A stretch of DNA of 64,000 bases from Seiridium cupressi (GCA_036674765.1 JARVKI010000026.1:372001-436000), one strand, 5' to 3'. Numbered from the stretch's first letter, positions 22,700 through 35,314 are shown. Translations and numbers: made by a program. Notes: a model not told the origin generated them from the letters alone.

Positions 22700-24183
22700 A
22701 TGGTCAGAAACATCGTTGTTATTTCTGGAAATTCTCACCCGCGTCTGGCAGACAGTGTCTGCAGCCTGTTGGGGATAGCACCTGGAAATCGCATACTGAG
22801 CAAGTTCTCAGGTGGTGAGAGCAGGTGCGAGATCCAAGATTCGGTCCGTGGGAAAGATGTATTCATCATCCAGTCCGGATGTGGACACGTCAACGATAAC
22901 GTGATGGAATTATGTATTAGTGAGTGACCAAGCTCAAATTGAGTTCGCAAACCGTGGCGGCACTCAGCTAAAATATGATATCTGATAGTGCTATCCGCAT
23001 GCAAAACGGGGTCAGCAAAACGAGTCACCGCCGTCATGCCACTATTTCCCTATTCTCGGCAGCCAGATTTGCCCTATCGCAAAGCTGGGGCACCACTAAC
23101 CAAACCTGCTGCCGACGTGCCCAAGGACAAGTACACCTTCGAGAGTGTACCCTCATCGCCCGGTCCAGGTACCGCTAGAAGCGCTGGGCTCAGTCAAGGT
23201 GTAGACCTGCATAGGATGCTCAGCAAGGTGTCCCTTTCGAGTGAGGCACGCAGCAACCGGTCGCACTCGAACTCGGTGACATCGCAGCCTGGAACGTTTA
23301 CTAAACACGACTACGATAACATCACCCAAGCCACAGCCAGCTCATTCGAGGTTAAGCCCGGCTACAAGCGATGGGTTGCGCAAGCTGGCACTCTCGTTGC
23401 GGATCTCCTGACTTGTGCAGGGGCTGATCAGTGAGTCTCACTCCTTCAGAATGTAGACACCTAGCCGAGTGCTTGCCATTATTAATTGTCTGAAATTACT
23501 GTCATTTAAACCATCCTGGCTAATTCTTCCAGCGTGGTTGCGCTGGACCTCCACGATGCCCAGTATCAAGGATTCTTTGATATACCAATGGACAACCTGT
23601 ACGGACGACCGCTACTCACTCGTTATATACAGCAGAATATTCCAAATTACAAGGATGCGATAATCGTGAGTCCAGATGCCGGGGGCGCAAAGCGTGCAAC
23701 TGCCATCGCTGACTCCCTCGGCATGGACTTTGCTCTTATTCACAAGGTAACATTCCACTTGGTTTCCCTGGTATGATGTCCGCAGCTAAAACTTGGGTAC
23801 AGGAGCGGCGCCCGACCAAGATTACGGATCGCCAGAACGCGACCATGATGCTTGTGGGATCGGTGGAGAACCGAGTCTGCATCCTTGTCGACGATCTGGC
23901 CGACACTTCCAACACCATAACACGGGCAGCTAAACTGGTACGGCGTGAAGGTGCCACGTCGGTATACGCCCTGCTCTCCCATGGCATCTTCAGTGGCGAT
24001 GCGCTCCAACGCATCAATGCGTCGGCCATCGACAAGGTTGTGGTCACCAACTCGGTGCCTCAGGAGGACCATAAGGCCGTATGCCCGAAGATCGAAGTCT
24101 TCGATGTCGCGCCAATGTTTGCCGAAGCTATCCGGCGGATCCATCACGGCGAGAGTCTGAGCAGCCTGTTCCAGTTTGGTTAA
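22700..24183 (+). CDS. Ribose-phosphate pyrophosphokinase (PRPP synthetase) subunit with insertion
   Basis: Makes phosphoribosyl pyrophosphate from ribose 5-phosphate and ATP for nucleotide, His and Trp synthesis. Four exons: 22700-22919, 22989-23430, 23533-23746 and 23803-24183; 418 residues. Motifs in order: [95 protein letters not shown] and the PRPP-binding loop [13 protein letters not shown]. The ordinary enzyme is about 320 residues. The extra length is mainly a Ser-rich insertion of about 90 residues between the ATP-binding segment ([10 protein letters not shown]) and [17 protein letters not shown]. Yeast Prs1 and Prs5 also carry non-homologous insertions and work in mixed complexes with other Prs subunits. 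I infer that this is a Prs1/Prs5-type subunit; assignment to one or the other is open. Confidence 0.93.
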
Positions 24184-27100
24184 CCCCAAAGCCGTTGGGT
24201 TACCTTTCAATAAATTACAACCTCTCAAAACCGGTGTAGGTCTTGGCATCTTGATTGGAATCCATCGTTCGCACGTTTATGGATCACTGACCGTTTTGGT
24301 GCCTCGCCAGTGCCGGCAGAAAGTTTATTTTGATTGAGAACATTCAGGAAGGACTTAGCGTCATTGATTGCCTTTTTGGGAGGGGACTTTTGGGAGGATG
24401 GACATGAATATGACGAGGCGAGTAGTCGGCGAACAAGTCCTGGAAGGTCGGGTCGTGTCCAACGAGCGGCACAAGGAATAAGCTTGGATCTTGCATAATC
24501 TGAAGCAGTCTGGTCGTGTATATTGTATCGGAGACTTTGCTGTCACCTTGTTCTATGCCACCACTTTCCCTGCACGTACGTGATTGGTGTCCACACGGGG
24601 AAGCCCTGTGTCATTGCAGCAGTTGACAATGGGCCTTGTCCCTGATCTTGGCAAGCCAGGCCGCGCAGGTGGCAGAAATAGACTCACGACGGAGGCGAGC
24701 GCTTCGTGTATATTCGAGGTTGCAGTGATGACAAGGAGTAGAGCACATGGCGAGCATGGATACAGGGGTCATTGAAAAGGCCTCTTGGTCGGGGATCAGA
24801 CAGGGAACTTGGACCTCGAACAACCCTACTGGACAATCCAAGCGAGAAATATACCTCTGTCATATTTCCCCTCTGTCATATCCGTTACTTCGCTCTGATG
24901 CGCATTCCATATGTCTCAAGTTCCTTGCTTATATCTCGGGTCCTCCCTTTCACAGCAGCCCGTGAATAAAAATCAGCACACCGAAGCGGTGAGCGCTAGG
25001 CCCTGCTTGCTTCAGCCGGGGCGCGGCCTGGCAAGGCAATCAACCCATTCGTGTCGACTGCGTTGGGGGGAGAGGAACGCACCGCGACTGGCGTTGAGAC
25101 GACAAGAAGTAAAATGGCGGAATTCAAGCTGCTGCCGCTTCGTGGTGGGCGCGGCGAAAAGGCAAGCCAGGAAGAAGAAAGGGCTTGGTGTGTACTCCAT
25201 ACTTTCATGTATGGTCCCCGACCTGCTCAGGTAACGTCGCAGGGGGGTACTAACAAGACGCCGCTGCGCAATGGAAGATAGATGGGGAGATCCTAGCAGG
25301 GATGCTGAAAGCAGTAATCCATGCAATATGGCACGTTTGATTGGACGAAACGCAAACACCTCCAGGAACCTTCCCCCGCACCTACCTACGATCAACAGGT
25401 AGGCTTATTTTTTTTTGCTTGCTTGCTTCGGAGGTTTTTTGTGACTCGTCTCTCCAGCATGTGCTGTGATGGGACGATGTCGACATTTCTCATTTGCAGG
25501 CGTGCGACCAGGGCCCATGGCTGGTTCTGCCTCCAACTTACGTTGGCCGAGGTATGACGTGCCCATGAGGAGACTTGCTGGTGAGGAGAGCATGCACTTT
25601 CAAGGGACTTTTTACGAGACCACGATCTCCCGCCGGAACTTGGTCCTAACACGAAAGGGCCGAGGCCCCAGGCCCTTGGGGCTCTACCATGGAACCGGGA
25701 AAAGAAGGCAAGACATGGGGGTGGGTCCGAATCAGATGAAATGAATGAATGAGTAAGAGAAAGAGAAAGAGATAGCCCGAGTTTCCACGTATCTTGACTG
25801 ACTTGCCCCTTGTGTATAGGTATGGGGGTCGGCCACGGCGGCTTGCTAACGCCCTATCTACGGATACCTATACCAGTTAGCAATCAGCAAGTGTGCCTGT
25901 GTACTTTGTCAGTTAGCGTCGAGCGGCAGTAACAATGGCCCCCACGGATCAGAATGGGACCCTTTTTCCTCTCCCGAGTTCTCGTCTGTCGCCAAAGCGC
26001 CATCAACGGGGTCTCGAGGCGTTAGTCAGTTGTGTACAACGGGGCACTAGAGTTGGTGATGCTGCTTGGCGTTTCGATACAGTCCCAGCTTCAACGGAAG
26101 ACCCTTGGCTGAGGGACCAGGTTCTGGCCATGTCACAAGATCCGCCTGGGATCGGGATAATTTGCCTTTTCCTCGGCCTCAGAGGGTGCCGTGTCGTCCG
26201 CATCTCACGATGGCGGCTTTGCCGTTTGGGGAGAAAAGATTGAGTAGGTTCTATCTGGGTCTTTCGAGGAGTTTGGGGCTGAGGAGTACCGAATCTTCTG
26301 TCGTTGCTTTTTCCTCACCGGTTTGCAATCCCTGTCAGGCCTTAGCTCCGCATTGTCGGGACGTCAGACAGCAGCCATGTCTCCATCTGATAGATCAGAT
26401 CCGTGAGCCAGATAGAGGGGTGATAATAACCCCTGACCCTTTCCCACCATCCCGGTAGGTAATGCCAGATCCCCGGGCCTGTGGCGGCTAAGTGTTGGAA
26501 CGCGACTATTGTCGGGTGCGAGTATCTGTCATTTTGCATGTTGTCATGCGACGATCCCAGTAAGACAGAGAGCCCCAAATATTTACGAGGTCTCAGATCA
26601 TCTCTATCGGACAGCAAAGCCACGGTTGGGTATTTGTTCATTCGAGCAGATAGCTCAATATCACTGGGCGTTCTCGAAGGACGCGCAGAAACTAACACGC
26701 TTTGCTAGCGCCATCATGTACATGTACTATGCTTGTCGGTACTCAGTCACTGGGGGCGCTTCTCGCAAGCAAGTGATTGTGGCTTCAACGACTAGGCGGG
26801 TGCGGCTTACATCTCGGATATGACAGTTTGATATTTCGAGTTTCTGTAGACGTATCACGAACACGGAGAAGATATTCTCGAACCCAGAATTGTAAATTCT
26901 AGCGATTGTGAAGCTCCACAAAAGGCAAAGAGAGGCAAACCCCCGAAAGCTGATACAACAGATCGACAACATCCAACTCTCGCTTCATGATCACGTGAAA
27001 GACTTTCCCCGTTTCCATTGCAATGCTCCGTAAAGTACTCTTCCTTGTTCATAGTCTGGCATACGCTCACCGGCTATGCCTTTTCCCAGCGACTATCCAC

Positions 27101-27846
27101 CGGGCTTCAGAAGCCCTTCTCCCTGCAGGGTTCCCACCATTGAGATGGTGGTACCAGTCCCAGAGACTCGAATCTGATGGAAGCTTGGAAAAGATAGTGC
27201 AATTGACTCTTTTGAGCATGATCTGCTGCGGTGCCAGGCATTGTTCATTCCCGGACACTGCTTCCTGTCGTATTCTGGTTCAATCTAGCCATGTTATGAA
27301 ATGAGAGGAGATTAAAAAAAGCCATGACCACATATAGGAAATCTTTCTGTTCACAGATCCTTATTCCGTGACATATACCCAAAGAAACCCATGCATGTCC
27401 CGGCCTACTGTCATCAAACATTCCATCTTCTTAACCTAGGTTGCTGCGCCCCAGACTCTTGCGGGGCCTTGCATCTTCAACCCATCATCTCGGCATCCCC
27501 ACCAAAGGATCCCGGTACCGAGGACAACACGCATGCTGGAAATGATCGAAGAAAATATGAAACATGCTGGTTCTGTCATCAACCAAACAGGATAACTGAG
27601 GAATCCCTTGCCTTGTGACGATATTTTGTGTATTTTAGGCACTGTTCCGTTTCCCATGCTCGGAGGCCGTGAGGCTGCTGACCCTGTTCCCAACGCCTAA
27701 CATATCCGCAACTCGTAATGAAATGATAAAGTGGAGGGAGGGAAAGAGGAGAACCAACAATAAGGTGGAAGTGTGATAATGGAAAGCAATAAGGGGGACT
27801 GGTTGTCTTGTGCTATACGAGACACCGCACCAAGCTGCATCATCTA
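24184..27846. other. Gene-poor stretch
   Basis: About 3.7 kb with only short frames on both strands and no recognisable motif. Contains an AAAGAGAA-type purine tract at 25750-25780, several T runs, and the palindrome TCACGTGA at 26991. The minus-strand frame 26342-26698 (about 118 codons) is the longest readable one but matches nothing I know. Confidence 0.4.
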
Positions 27847-28226
27847 CTAATACCCGGAGTTACTAAGCCAAGCGATGGCGACTTGGGCAGCGTCTTCCTT
27901 TGCGTTGTTGAGATTTCTGCCGTCATACCAAAACTTGGCTTTGACAGGTGTGCCACAGACCTTGACTATGCATGACCAAGCTGTGCGACCGCCTGATAGG
28001 AAATGTCATTACTTGAAAGTTCTCGTATTGCGTGTAAAGCACCAGAGACATACCTCGCCTGTCTGAGACGATCTGGAAGTCAGGCGTGGCCCATCCATAT
28101 TCAACACATTTCTCTAGGAAAAGCATTAGCCATGATGAAGAGAAACTTGGAGGCGCGATACGAACCGTGGAGGTGATCTTGCCATGGTGTGGCACTGCCA
28201 TGTTGTTGAGAAGAGGCAGATGGCAT
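27847..28226 (-). CDS. 88-residue protein: a single double-stranded RNA-binding domain
   Basis: Three small exons were recovered by eye: 28166-28226, 28054-28113 and 27847-27992. The introns are 52 and 61 bases. The first has a GTTCGT donor, a GGCTAATGC branch point and a CCTAG acceptor; the second has GTATGT and TATCAG. Phases agree. The protein starts MPSASSQQHG. The dsRBD pattern covers nearly all of it: helix 1 WQDHLHEKCVEYGW (about 15-28), PDFQIVSDRRGG (31-42), strands TAWSCIVKVCGTPVKAKFWY (44-63), and helix 2 NAKEDAAQVAIAWL (70-83). The AKEDAA segment corresponds to the RNA-contacting KKxAK/A end of dsRBDs, although the Lys pattern is weaker than in strong binders. There is no other domain. 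A longer start at 28556 would add 110 low-complexity residues. The gene is isolated in gene-poor DNA. The family is an inference from the pattern. Confidence 0.7.
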
Positions 28227-31200
28227 GATTTCGAGCGGATGATCCACGACGGAGCCTAGTAGCAATGTGGATGTTCGTTCGCTGGGCTTCAACTGAAAGC
28301 GACGGTCTTTGTTCAATACGCCAAAAATATTCTGGTGCGCAGTGAAGAGGAAAGTTTTCCGAACCGAGGCAGTCAAGGGACTTTTAAGCTCGACAGTTGC
28401 TCGAGGGACATGGAGCGGAGGCAGGTACATGTATGAAGCTGGAGCACACAAGTCTGTGTCCGTTTCTGCTGAAGGTTGACTGGTCCGTGGTTTTGTTTGC
28501 GACGCTGCAGACGGCAGTGATATAGACCTATTTGTACAAGAGCCGGGCCAATGCATTGTGGAAGGAGGGAGATGATGTCTATTTCTAAAGTCCTTGTAGC
28601 CATTGCGGTCTTCCCTTCTAAGACAACGCTCAATCGCAATAGGACGTGGTCTGCGTGCTATGAATTGCTTTTTTTCGAGGGTTAAAAAGACCCCCTTGTA
28701 TTAGTGTTGGAAGCGAAAGAGGACTTAAACTGGAAATGGAAGTAGGTTGGCCGGGGGAGGGAGTACAGTGTACGTCGGCTGTTTGCAAGTCCTCATATTG
28801 CACTCCGCTACTGGATTGTTTTCAGCCGCGCCGAGCACGACCCATCGGGGCATCCCGGCGAGCACAATGTGATGTGACTTGGGCCGATCGAGGTGACAAC
28901 TTCTGGCTGAGATAATACGAAAGTGCAGAGAATATCTGCTTTAGGACCAGGCATGCCTCTGCGAGCCTGCACAGCATACTCGTGAGACAATGCTTTCAAC
29001 CGTCACTCAAGCCGGGTCGGAGATTTTACAAGTCGTACTCCGCAGAACATGGTACAGCCAAGACGGCTTGCGGCTACGATCCACAGGTACTCGGTAGCGT
29101 CCTCGAAATTATTGAAGACTGGCCGGTATATCCAATGGCCGTCTAGTAGTGCCGATGCCCATCTAGTTTGCGACGGGCATGGCGGATGAATCTACCCTAT
29201 TCGTCATCGTGCGTGTCCATCAGACCCAACGGTATGGGAGTGGCCGTGATGACTTGTCTGGGGGTCGAAGCACCCATGGATCGCCAACAAGCAGCAGGAA
29301 GCCTCGCATCTTTGATCTTGACGGAGCCGAGCTGCGTCTACCTGCGTCCACCTGCAAAGGCGATGAGGCGGTTGGCCGAGGACTGGGTGGACATGTGCCT
29401 CTGCCCGATGGTACCCATCGAGTTGATGCTATCGACGTGTTCGGTGATATTGGCGACCTCTCCCGCTGTCTCTGTCCATGGCGAGTTTGCTTTTCCTGCC
29501 AACGTGCAGGGCAGGCAGGGGTAAAGGTACCGATGTACTGGGAGATTCAAGCACGACGAACCACATGCAGATCAGGCGATCGACCAAGGATTGCTGGGAT
29601 CAGAGGCACTCCTGCAGACGAGAGGGCGGGCTCAGGAATCGCTTCCGATGTGGATTAGGGTGCAGAGGGACCGAGTGGGCAGACGATGGCATCCAAATAG
29701 AGTCTTTTAGATGTGAAATAAAGTTTCGGCAGTGATGAGTGCCAGGTCGCAATAACAACACACCGGGTGGGCTGTCTTCTAGAAAGAGACCCCCTCGCGC
29801 CTCACCGTCACTGTCAGTCACCGCCGCATCTGCCCGTTACTGCGCTAGGAGGAGAGCGAAAACCGCGCTCGGGTGCAACAAATGCGCTAATGTCCCCTAA
29901 TGATACGGGCGTACATGATGTACAGCTAAGGTTCGAAGGCTTAGTTGCGTTCAGAAAAAAAGATATATAAAATCTGTCCTTACAGGAAATGGCAGGTTCA
30001 CCTGACCCATGGCGTTGCTTTTCGAAACGGTGAAGAAAACATTATTGATTAATTGCGACGACTGACAGGCGCACGATTGCAGAATTTCCTATGTAATGAA
30101 TGTGCAAGCTGATGTGCGTCTTCGAGTGCGTGCTGCAGCGCCCATCGTAAAATGGGTGCAGTGTTTCAGTGCACCTGCTTGTCCCAATAGATCTCATCTC
30201 ATGTACAATGTAGTTAGTCACCCATGCTGATTACATGGCACCCTGGGATCTGAGCAACCAATATCAGACACCGGCCTTTCCCTTGTTTTTTTTTTTTTTT
30301 CCTCAAGTACATTCCCGACTGACATCACAATGCTCCAAGCCCTCCGCTGTGGCTCGGTTCTCGGCAGAGCAGTGTAACACTGCACACAGCTCGCAATATG
30401 TCGGAGTATCGGGGTAGCGGAATGTCGACACTGGCTGACTGGTTGGGAACGCGACAGCTCCTGGGGAAAAGAAGAAAAAAGCAATGGGATTCCACGAGCC
30501 CATTCCACAGTAGGGATGGATTACTGCCAGTAGAGCTTTTCAAAATCAAAGCACGAACCACGGGTTCGATAATATATTATCTGTGGAGTATATGCACAAC
30601 CTAGCGACGATCATGGAAGCAAGTGGCTGCTGAACATGCGAGCAGATACAGGCTCTGTTGCAGAATACATAGAATGAGCCAACCCCAAGCGCATCAGCCT
30701 GTCTCTTCGCGATTAGGTCATGGCCAGACTCAGCTCGCAAGTGGACGGGCAAGCAGATCAACGGACACACCGTCCCGCCATGCCGTCCACGTCGCCTGCG
30801 TAGTGGGGGTGTTTGCATGAAGCTATTAGCACGCACCATACTCCAGCCAACAGCGCATGTCACGATACTACAGAACATGACATCCAGCTCAAGGCCTGCC
30901 TGCCGGATCCAGGTCGGGTATGCAGCAACGTGCTGTATCTCAGACACCGCTTCCGAACTCCACTCGTCTTGCTTCTGCAAGCTCGAATCATAAGTGCACC
31001 AAGTATTACTACTGAGTCTCACGGCTGGAACGTTTTCTTTTCCGCCTCTGCTACACCAATAAGGCATTGTTCCGCCCAAAAACCGATCGTCACATACACA
31101 AAGGTGCCGCGCCGCTGGGGATCCCCAATTTCACTGCGCGTTGAAATGTGATATTGCCTCTGTTCCTCAGCCAAGAAGGAGCCGCGGATACGGCCCCCCT

Positions 31201-32308
31201 AATGGCGATCCGCCACGGAGTGCGGAAGGGATGCTACAGACATGGAATCTATGTAGGGCCGAGTTGACTGGGAGCAATCCCGCCGGACGGGGCCCCATTT
31301 CCTCCAGTCATGGGGGAGTGGATAGGCCCTCAGCCGCTAATTCTGGGTCGGAAGGACGCTCAATGGCCTGTGAAAGTCGGTCTCACCGGCTGAAAAAGGA
31401 GAGCATGGCTCTCGCAGGGCAAAGCAAAGGTGCGCGCAAGACGCCCGCACGTGAAGCAGACCTTCGAAGCCTCGGTGGGCCGTCGTGCAGCAACATATGT
31501 AGGTGGTCGACATGTCGTCCGTCGTTCGGCTTCCCGTTGACAGGTCGTCCAAGCTCGCCATGGCACAGCAGTCAAAGACCGTCCGAAGAGCCTCGTCATT
31601 CACTGTCGGCCACGCATCGCCTATTGCGAGCCGACGGGAAACTCGAGTCTGCCGACAGCATGAGGTGGAACGGCGGACGATTGCATGCAACAATTAAAGA
31701 TCATTCATGTGTCAGTCTTGTGTTACACCTCTGATCGACCAAGCCGAGTGCCATATAGTGGCTGCATGTCGTCCGTGCTGTGTCAGTCTGCTCAGTCAAC
31801 ACGCCTGCGCAGTCCCGTAGTCGCAATGTATTGTAAAATCCCTGCTGGTGGCTCCCGAGGTCGAGGTTGGCGATTCGAGGGGTAGTTCGTTCGGCCTTGA
31901 ACCACTGATGCCACTTTACGCACCGACCGGCGCCGATGCGTTTGCCTTGCCCCAGAGCCCCAGGATTCTGGCAGTTGCGTTGCCCCAGAGCCCCACGATG
32001 CTGGCAGTAGCCGAATGTGGAGTAACGTACCTCGGCATCTCTGGCTTGGCCTAGGTTGTCTCATCCCATCTCTCAACTGGATAACTCGTGGTCAATGTTT
32101 CAACCGGCTTGACTCTAAACTTCTTCAACGTCGCTTCCCGTCCGTCCCTGATCTCAAGTCGTCATAGTAGAACAGTAGAGAGCGCATTTGGCAATATCTA
32201 GTTTATCAGTCAGGGTCCATTCGCCCGCCATACTGAGCAAGAGTTGCATTGCGCCGGGTCGTCTCGCTTAGTGCCTATCCCCGAAGCAGCTGACAGGTGA
32301 CAACGACG
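28227..32308. other. Gene-poor stretch with homopolymer and short tandem repeat
   Basis: About 4.1 kb up to the nitronate monooxygenase gene. It has a T15 run at 30286-30300, a 33-base tandem duplication at 31947-32012, and overlapping frames on both strands (29179-29658 plus, 30546-31079 minus, 31141-31734 plus) with no family motif. Small multi-exon genes like the neighbouring dsRBD gene could still be hidden here. Confidence 0.4.
31947..32012 (+). repeat. 33-base tandem duplication
   Basis: Two adjacent copies (31947-31979 and 31980-32012), both beginning TTGCCCCAGAGCCCCA and differing at four positions. Located about 300 bases upstream of the nitronate monooxygenase start codon. Confidence 0.75.
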
Positions 32309-33431
32309 ATGCCGTTCGACACAGAGCTCACCCGCCGCCTGGGCATCAGGATCCCCATCGTACAAGGCGGCATGCAACATGTTGGATACGCTGAACTAGC
32401 CTCTGCCGTGTCTAATGCCGGCGGCCTGGGCATTCTCACTGCCCTCACCCAGCCGACCCCGGAGGACCTGAGGAAGGAAATCCGCAAAACCAAGACCCAG
32501 ACAAAGTACCCCTTTGGCGTCAACATCACGTTATTACCGGCTCTCAACCCACCCGACTACGGTGCGTATGCGCAGGTCGTGATCGACGAGGGTATCAAGG
32601 TCGTCGAGACGGCCGGGAACAGCCCTGGGCCCGTCATCAAGAAATTAAAGGCTGCGGGCGTCACCATCATGCACAAGTGTACTACAATTAGACATGCACA
32701 GAGTGCCATCAACCTCGGCGTTGATTTCCTGTCCATAGACGGCTTCGAGTGTGCCGGGTGAGTCATGGAAAGCCAAACAGCCTCGCACGCGGGTTCTTTG
32801 CGTGACTTGGCTGACCATAGAGACAGACACGTGGGCGAGTCAGACATCACCAACTTCATCCTGTTGAGCCGTGCGCGTCAGTCGCTTAAGGTGCCATTCA
32901 TCGCCTCGGGCGGCTTTGCAGACGGCCAGGGCCTGGCCGCTGCTCTCTGCCTCGGCGCAGAAGGGATCAACATGGGAACGCGGTTCATGTGTACCGTTGA
33001 GGCTCCTATCCACAAGAACATCAAGGACACCATTGTCAAGGCCTCGGAGGCTGACACGGCCCTGGTCATGAGGCGCTGGACTAACACCACCAGATTGTAC
33101 AAGAACAAGGTCACGGATGCTGCCATCAAGGTTGAAAGGGAAAGTACGAGCGACAAATTTGACGAGATGGCACCGCTTGTGAGCGGTAAACGGGGCCGCG
33201 AGGTGTTTATTAACGGTGACCCGGATTATGGCGTAGGTCTTTCTTACTTGCGGGATCATATTCCCCAACTTAGCTAACTTGACACGTACATAGGTTTGGA
33301 CCGCCGGCCAAGTCATTGGTCTCATCCATGACATTCCTACGTGCCATGACCTTGTCACTCGTATCGAGAAGGAGACAGAGGAGACACTGTCTTCCAAGTT
33401 GAAGCTAGTGGCAGCAAAGCCGAAGCTGTAA
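32309..33431 (+). CDS. Nitronate monooxygenase (2-nitropropane dioxygenase family)
   Basis: FMN enzyme that oxidises alkyl nitronates such as propionate 3-nitronate, a toxic nitro compound of plants and microbes. Three exons: 32309-32757, 32827-33232 and 33294-33431; 330 residues. ATG at 32309 (MPFDTELTRRLGIRIPIVQG). The TIM-barrel motifs are intact: IVQGGMQHVGYAELASAVSN, AGGLGILTALTQP, YPFGVNITLL, SIDGFECAGHVGESD (formed by splicing), FIASGGFADGQGLAAALCLG and AEGINMGTRFMCTVEA with the FMN phosphate-binding Gly residues. The length is usual for the fungal family. It stands alone between two gene-poor stretches, and no nitro-metabolite synthesis genes are seen nearby. Substrate is inferred from the family only. 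Confidence 0.92.
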
Positions 33432-35314
33432 GTAGACATTGTACTAGACTTTGTTGTTCCAAATTAGATATGGAAAACCCTAACTGAGAGATACCCATTT
33501 ATGCTCTGTCGATTGTGGCCATACAAAGTAAATGCCGTGTCTTAACAACCTCATTGGTTGGGTTCATTGTAATCGGTGGAGAGCAATGTGACACGGAGGT
33601 TCTCATCCGATGGAGTATCAAAAGGTGCAGGGCTTTGAGGTCTTGATTACTCAGCCTCTGTCAAAACGGGTGGCGCGGTGGCGTACGAAAGCGAGAAGAA
33701 ACGCGGGCTGTATTCAGGTTGAGTTTCACACCAATGGAGGAAGTGCCTCACTTTCTCTAGCTCAATGTTGCCCTGTACAATACGGCGAATAATAACACTT
33801 CGTCTTATACCTGACTATCCCCTAGAATTTCTAAGCAACCAAAGCTCTCTGTGCCGACGTCCAGTGACACAAGATAGCTTCGATTACTAAACATTGAGGC
33901 ACCGCCTTCCCGAAACCATGTCCCATCTGGAATCAATATATCTATATCAACACTAGAGACGCACGAGAGCTCAACCAATGGCGCCATGCAGAACTGACCT
34001 TGCATGAGGATGTATCCCACGGGGGTGCGGGCGCCAAGGTAGATCCGTAGGGCTGTCTTATCAATAATCACACAAAAGCAACTTGGCCATTGCTCCCAGC
34101 TCCATAAAATACCATTCATGTCATATATGCTATTAGGCTCCAGTTGAGTCAGTCAAGCTCTTGAATATGATCGATCACCACACAGGATCCCCGAACTGGA
34201 CCATGTCGTCAGGGATTGCACGAGCCCAGCACTCACGACAGCAAGGAACAGGGTAACTCATGCTCACCATTACGGTCGCTCCCGTGCCCACGTATTCGAG
34301 TTTTTGACTTCAATAAAAAAAAGCTAGATCCGGCATTGCGAATAATCCTTGATCTTGTCCCCCTATTCATACTTTCCCGGGAGTGCCGAAAATGCCTCCG
34401 GCCATGCGCATTCAATGCCGATGAGGCCAGCCATTCGGAAGTTCTCAGGAAAGAATCCGGCAAAAACTGCCGCGCGTGTTTTACTTATTCTTCTCTTTTA
34501 AAGTTCAAAGATAACCGAGGCCTTCCCTGCTCACCGACACCCCCCTCGACGATGATAAAAAAAAAATTTGTCTGGAAGTAACGTTCTTTCGCAGGCTCAC
34601 CACATCGGGTACAATGATATCCACTTTCGATATCTATGACTGAGCATTCTCAGGGATTATCCTTCTCAGCAGGACGGGCGCCAACCAGCCATTAGTGGAA
34701 CGCTTGGTGATACCCGGCTTCCGAAAGCTGAATTATCCCAAGACCAGCATGGCCCAAGGCCAGCCAGCGCCATGATACCTGGTTAGCAGCAAGACCAACG
34801 CACAGAGGTGGATGGTGCCTGAAAACCTAGACGTGCGTGTCTGCATAGGAAAATTTCCAAATCCGTGCTGTATTGGGATTTTCATTCCAGACATGCCCAA
34901 TCGGGCTACATGCCTTTCTAGTTATCGAGATCACAAAGTCTCCAGTACATGTTATGACACAACCTACACGGCGGATAATGTATCCCCTACGGAGATAAGA
35001 CACTTGAGTGCCAGACATAGAAGAAGTCGGGTTACGAGCAATATCCCGCAGGTCAACGGAATATTATGTGATAATGCGGAAATTTGTAATGTTACTTCAC
35101 GGAGACAAGAAAGTCCGGGAAAGTGGAAGTTCAGAGCACGTCTAGAGGTTTATTGAACTCAGTAGACATTCTTCAGTCGAGGTGCGGTCCTGTGTTCAGT
35201 TTTGTGCAGTTTCCTAAGCTCACTCGATGACTATACACTGCGTTGATTATAGAGGGACTGTGAAATTATTACGACTATCGATTAAACGCTTAGCAGCCTC
35301 TTTTGCACTGTCTA
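33432..35314. other. Intergenic, two converging genes
   Basis: About 1.9 kb. Apart from the doubtful small frame at 33805-34119 (listed separately) I see only short frames without motifs and an A-rich run at 34556-34566. Confidence 0.45.
33805..34119 (-). CDS. Possible small protein, 104 residues (doubtful)
   Basis: Uninterrupted ATG frame, starting MNGILWSWEQWPSCFCVI and ending SLDVGTESFGCLEILGDSQV. It has even composition, alternating hydrophobic residues (VDIDILIPDGTWFREGG) and five Cys. No family is recognised. It may be a small gene, a relic exon or chance; nothing around it decides. Confidence 0.2.
   Translation of the reverse strand: MNGILWSWEQWPSCFCVIIDKTALRIYLGARTPVGYILMQGQFCMAPLVELSCVSSVDIDILIPDGTWFREGGASMFSNRSYLVSLDVGTESFGCLEILGDSQV

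Noticed and set aside
26991..26998. TCACGTGA palindrome (also at 18117-18124)
   Set aside because: An 8-base bHLH-type site can occur by chance; neither copy is in a promoter of an identified gene.
29168..29658. Two overlapping plus-strand frames and a minus-strand frame that all read like protein
   Set aside because: Three competing readings of the same DNA and none recognised; I could not choose one.
30546..31079. 177-codon minus-strand open frame
   Set aside because: No domain pattern, irregular composition, and overlapping frames on the other strand.
31141..31734. 197-codon plus-strand open frame
   Set aside because: Overlaps other open frames on the opposite strand, is Arg/Ser/Pro-rich from GC bias and has no motif; likely chance.
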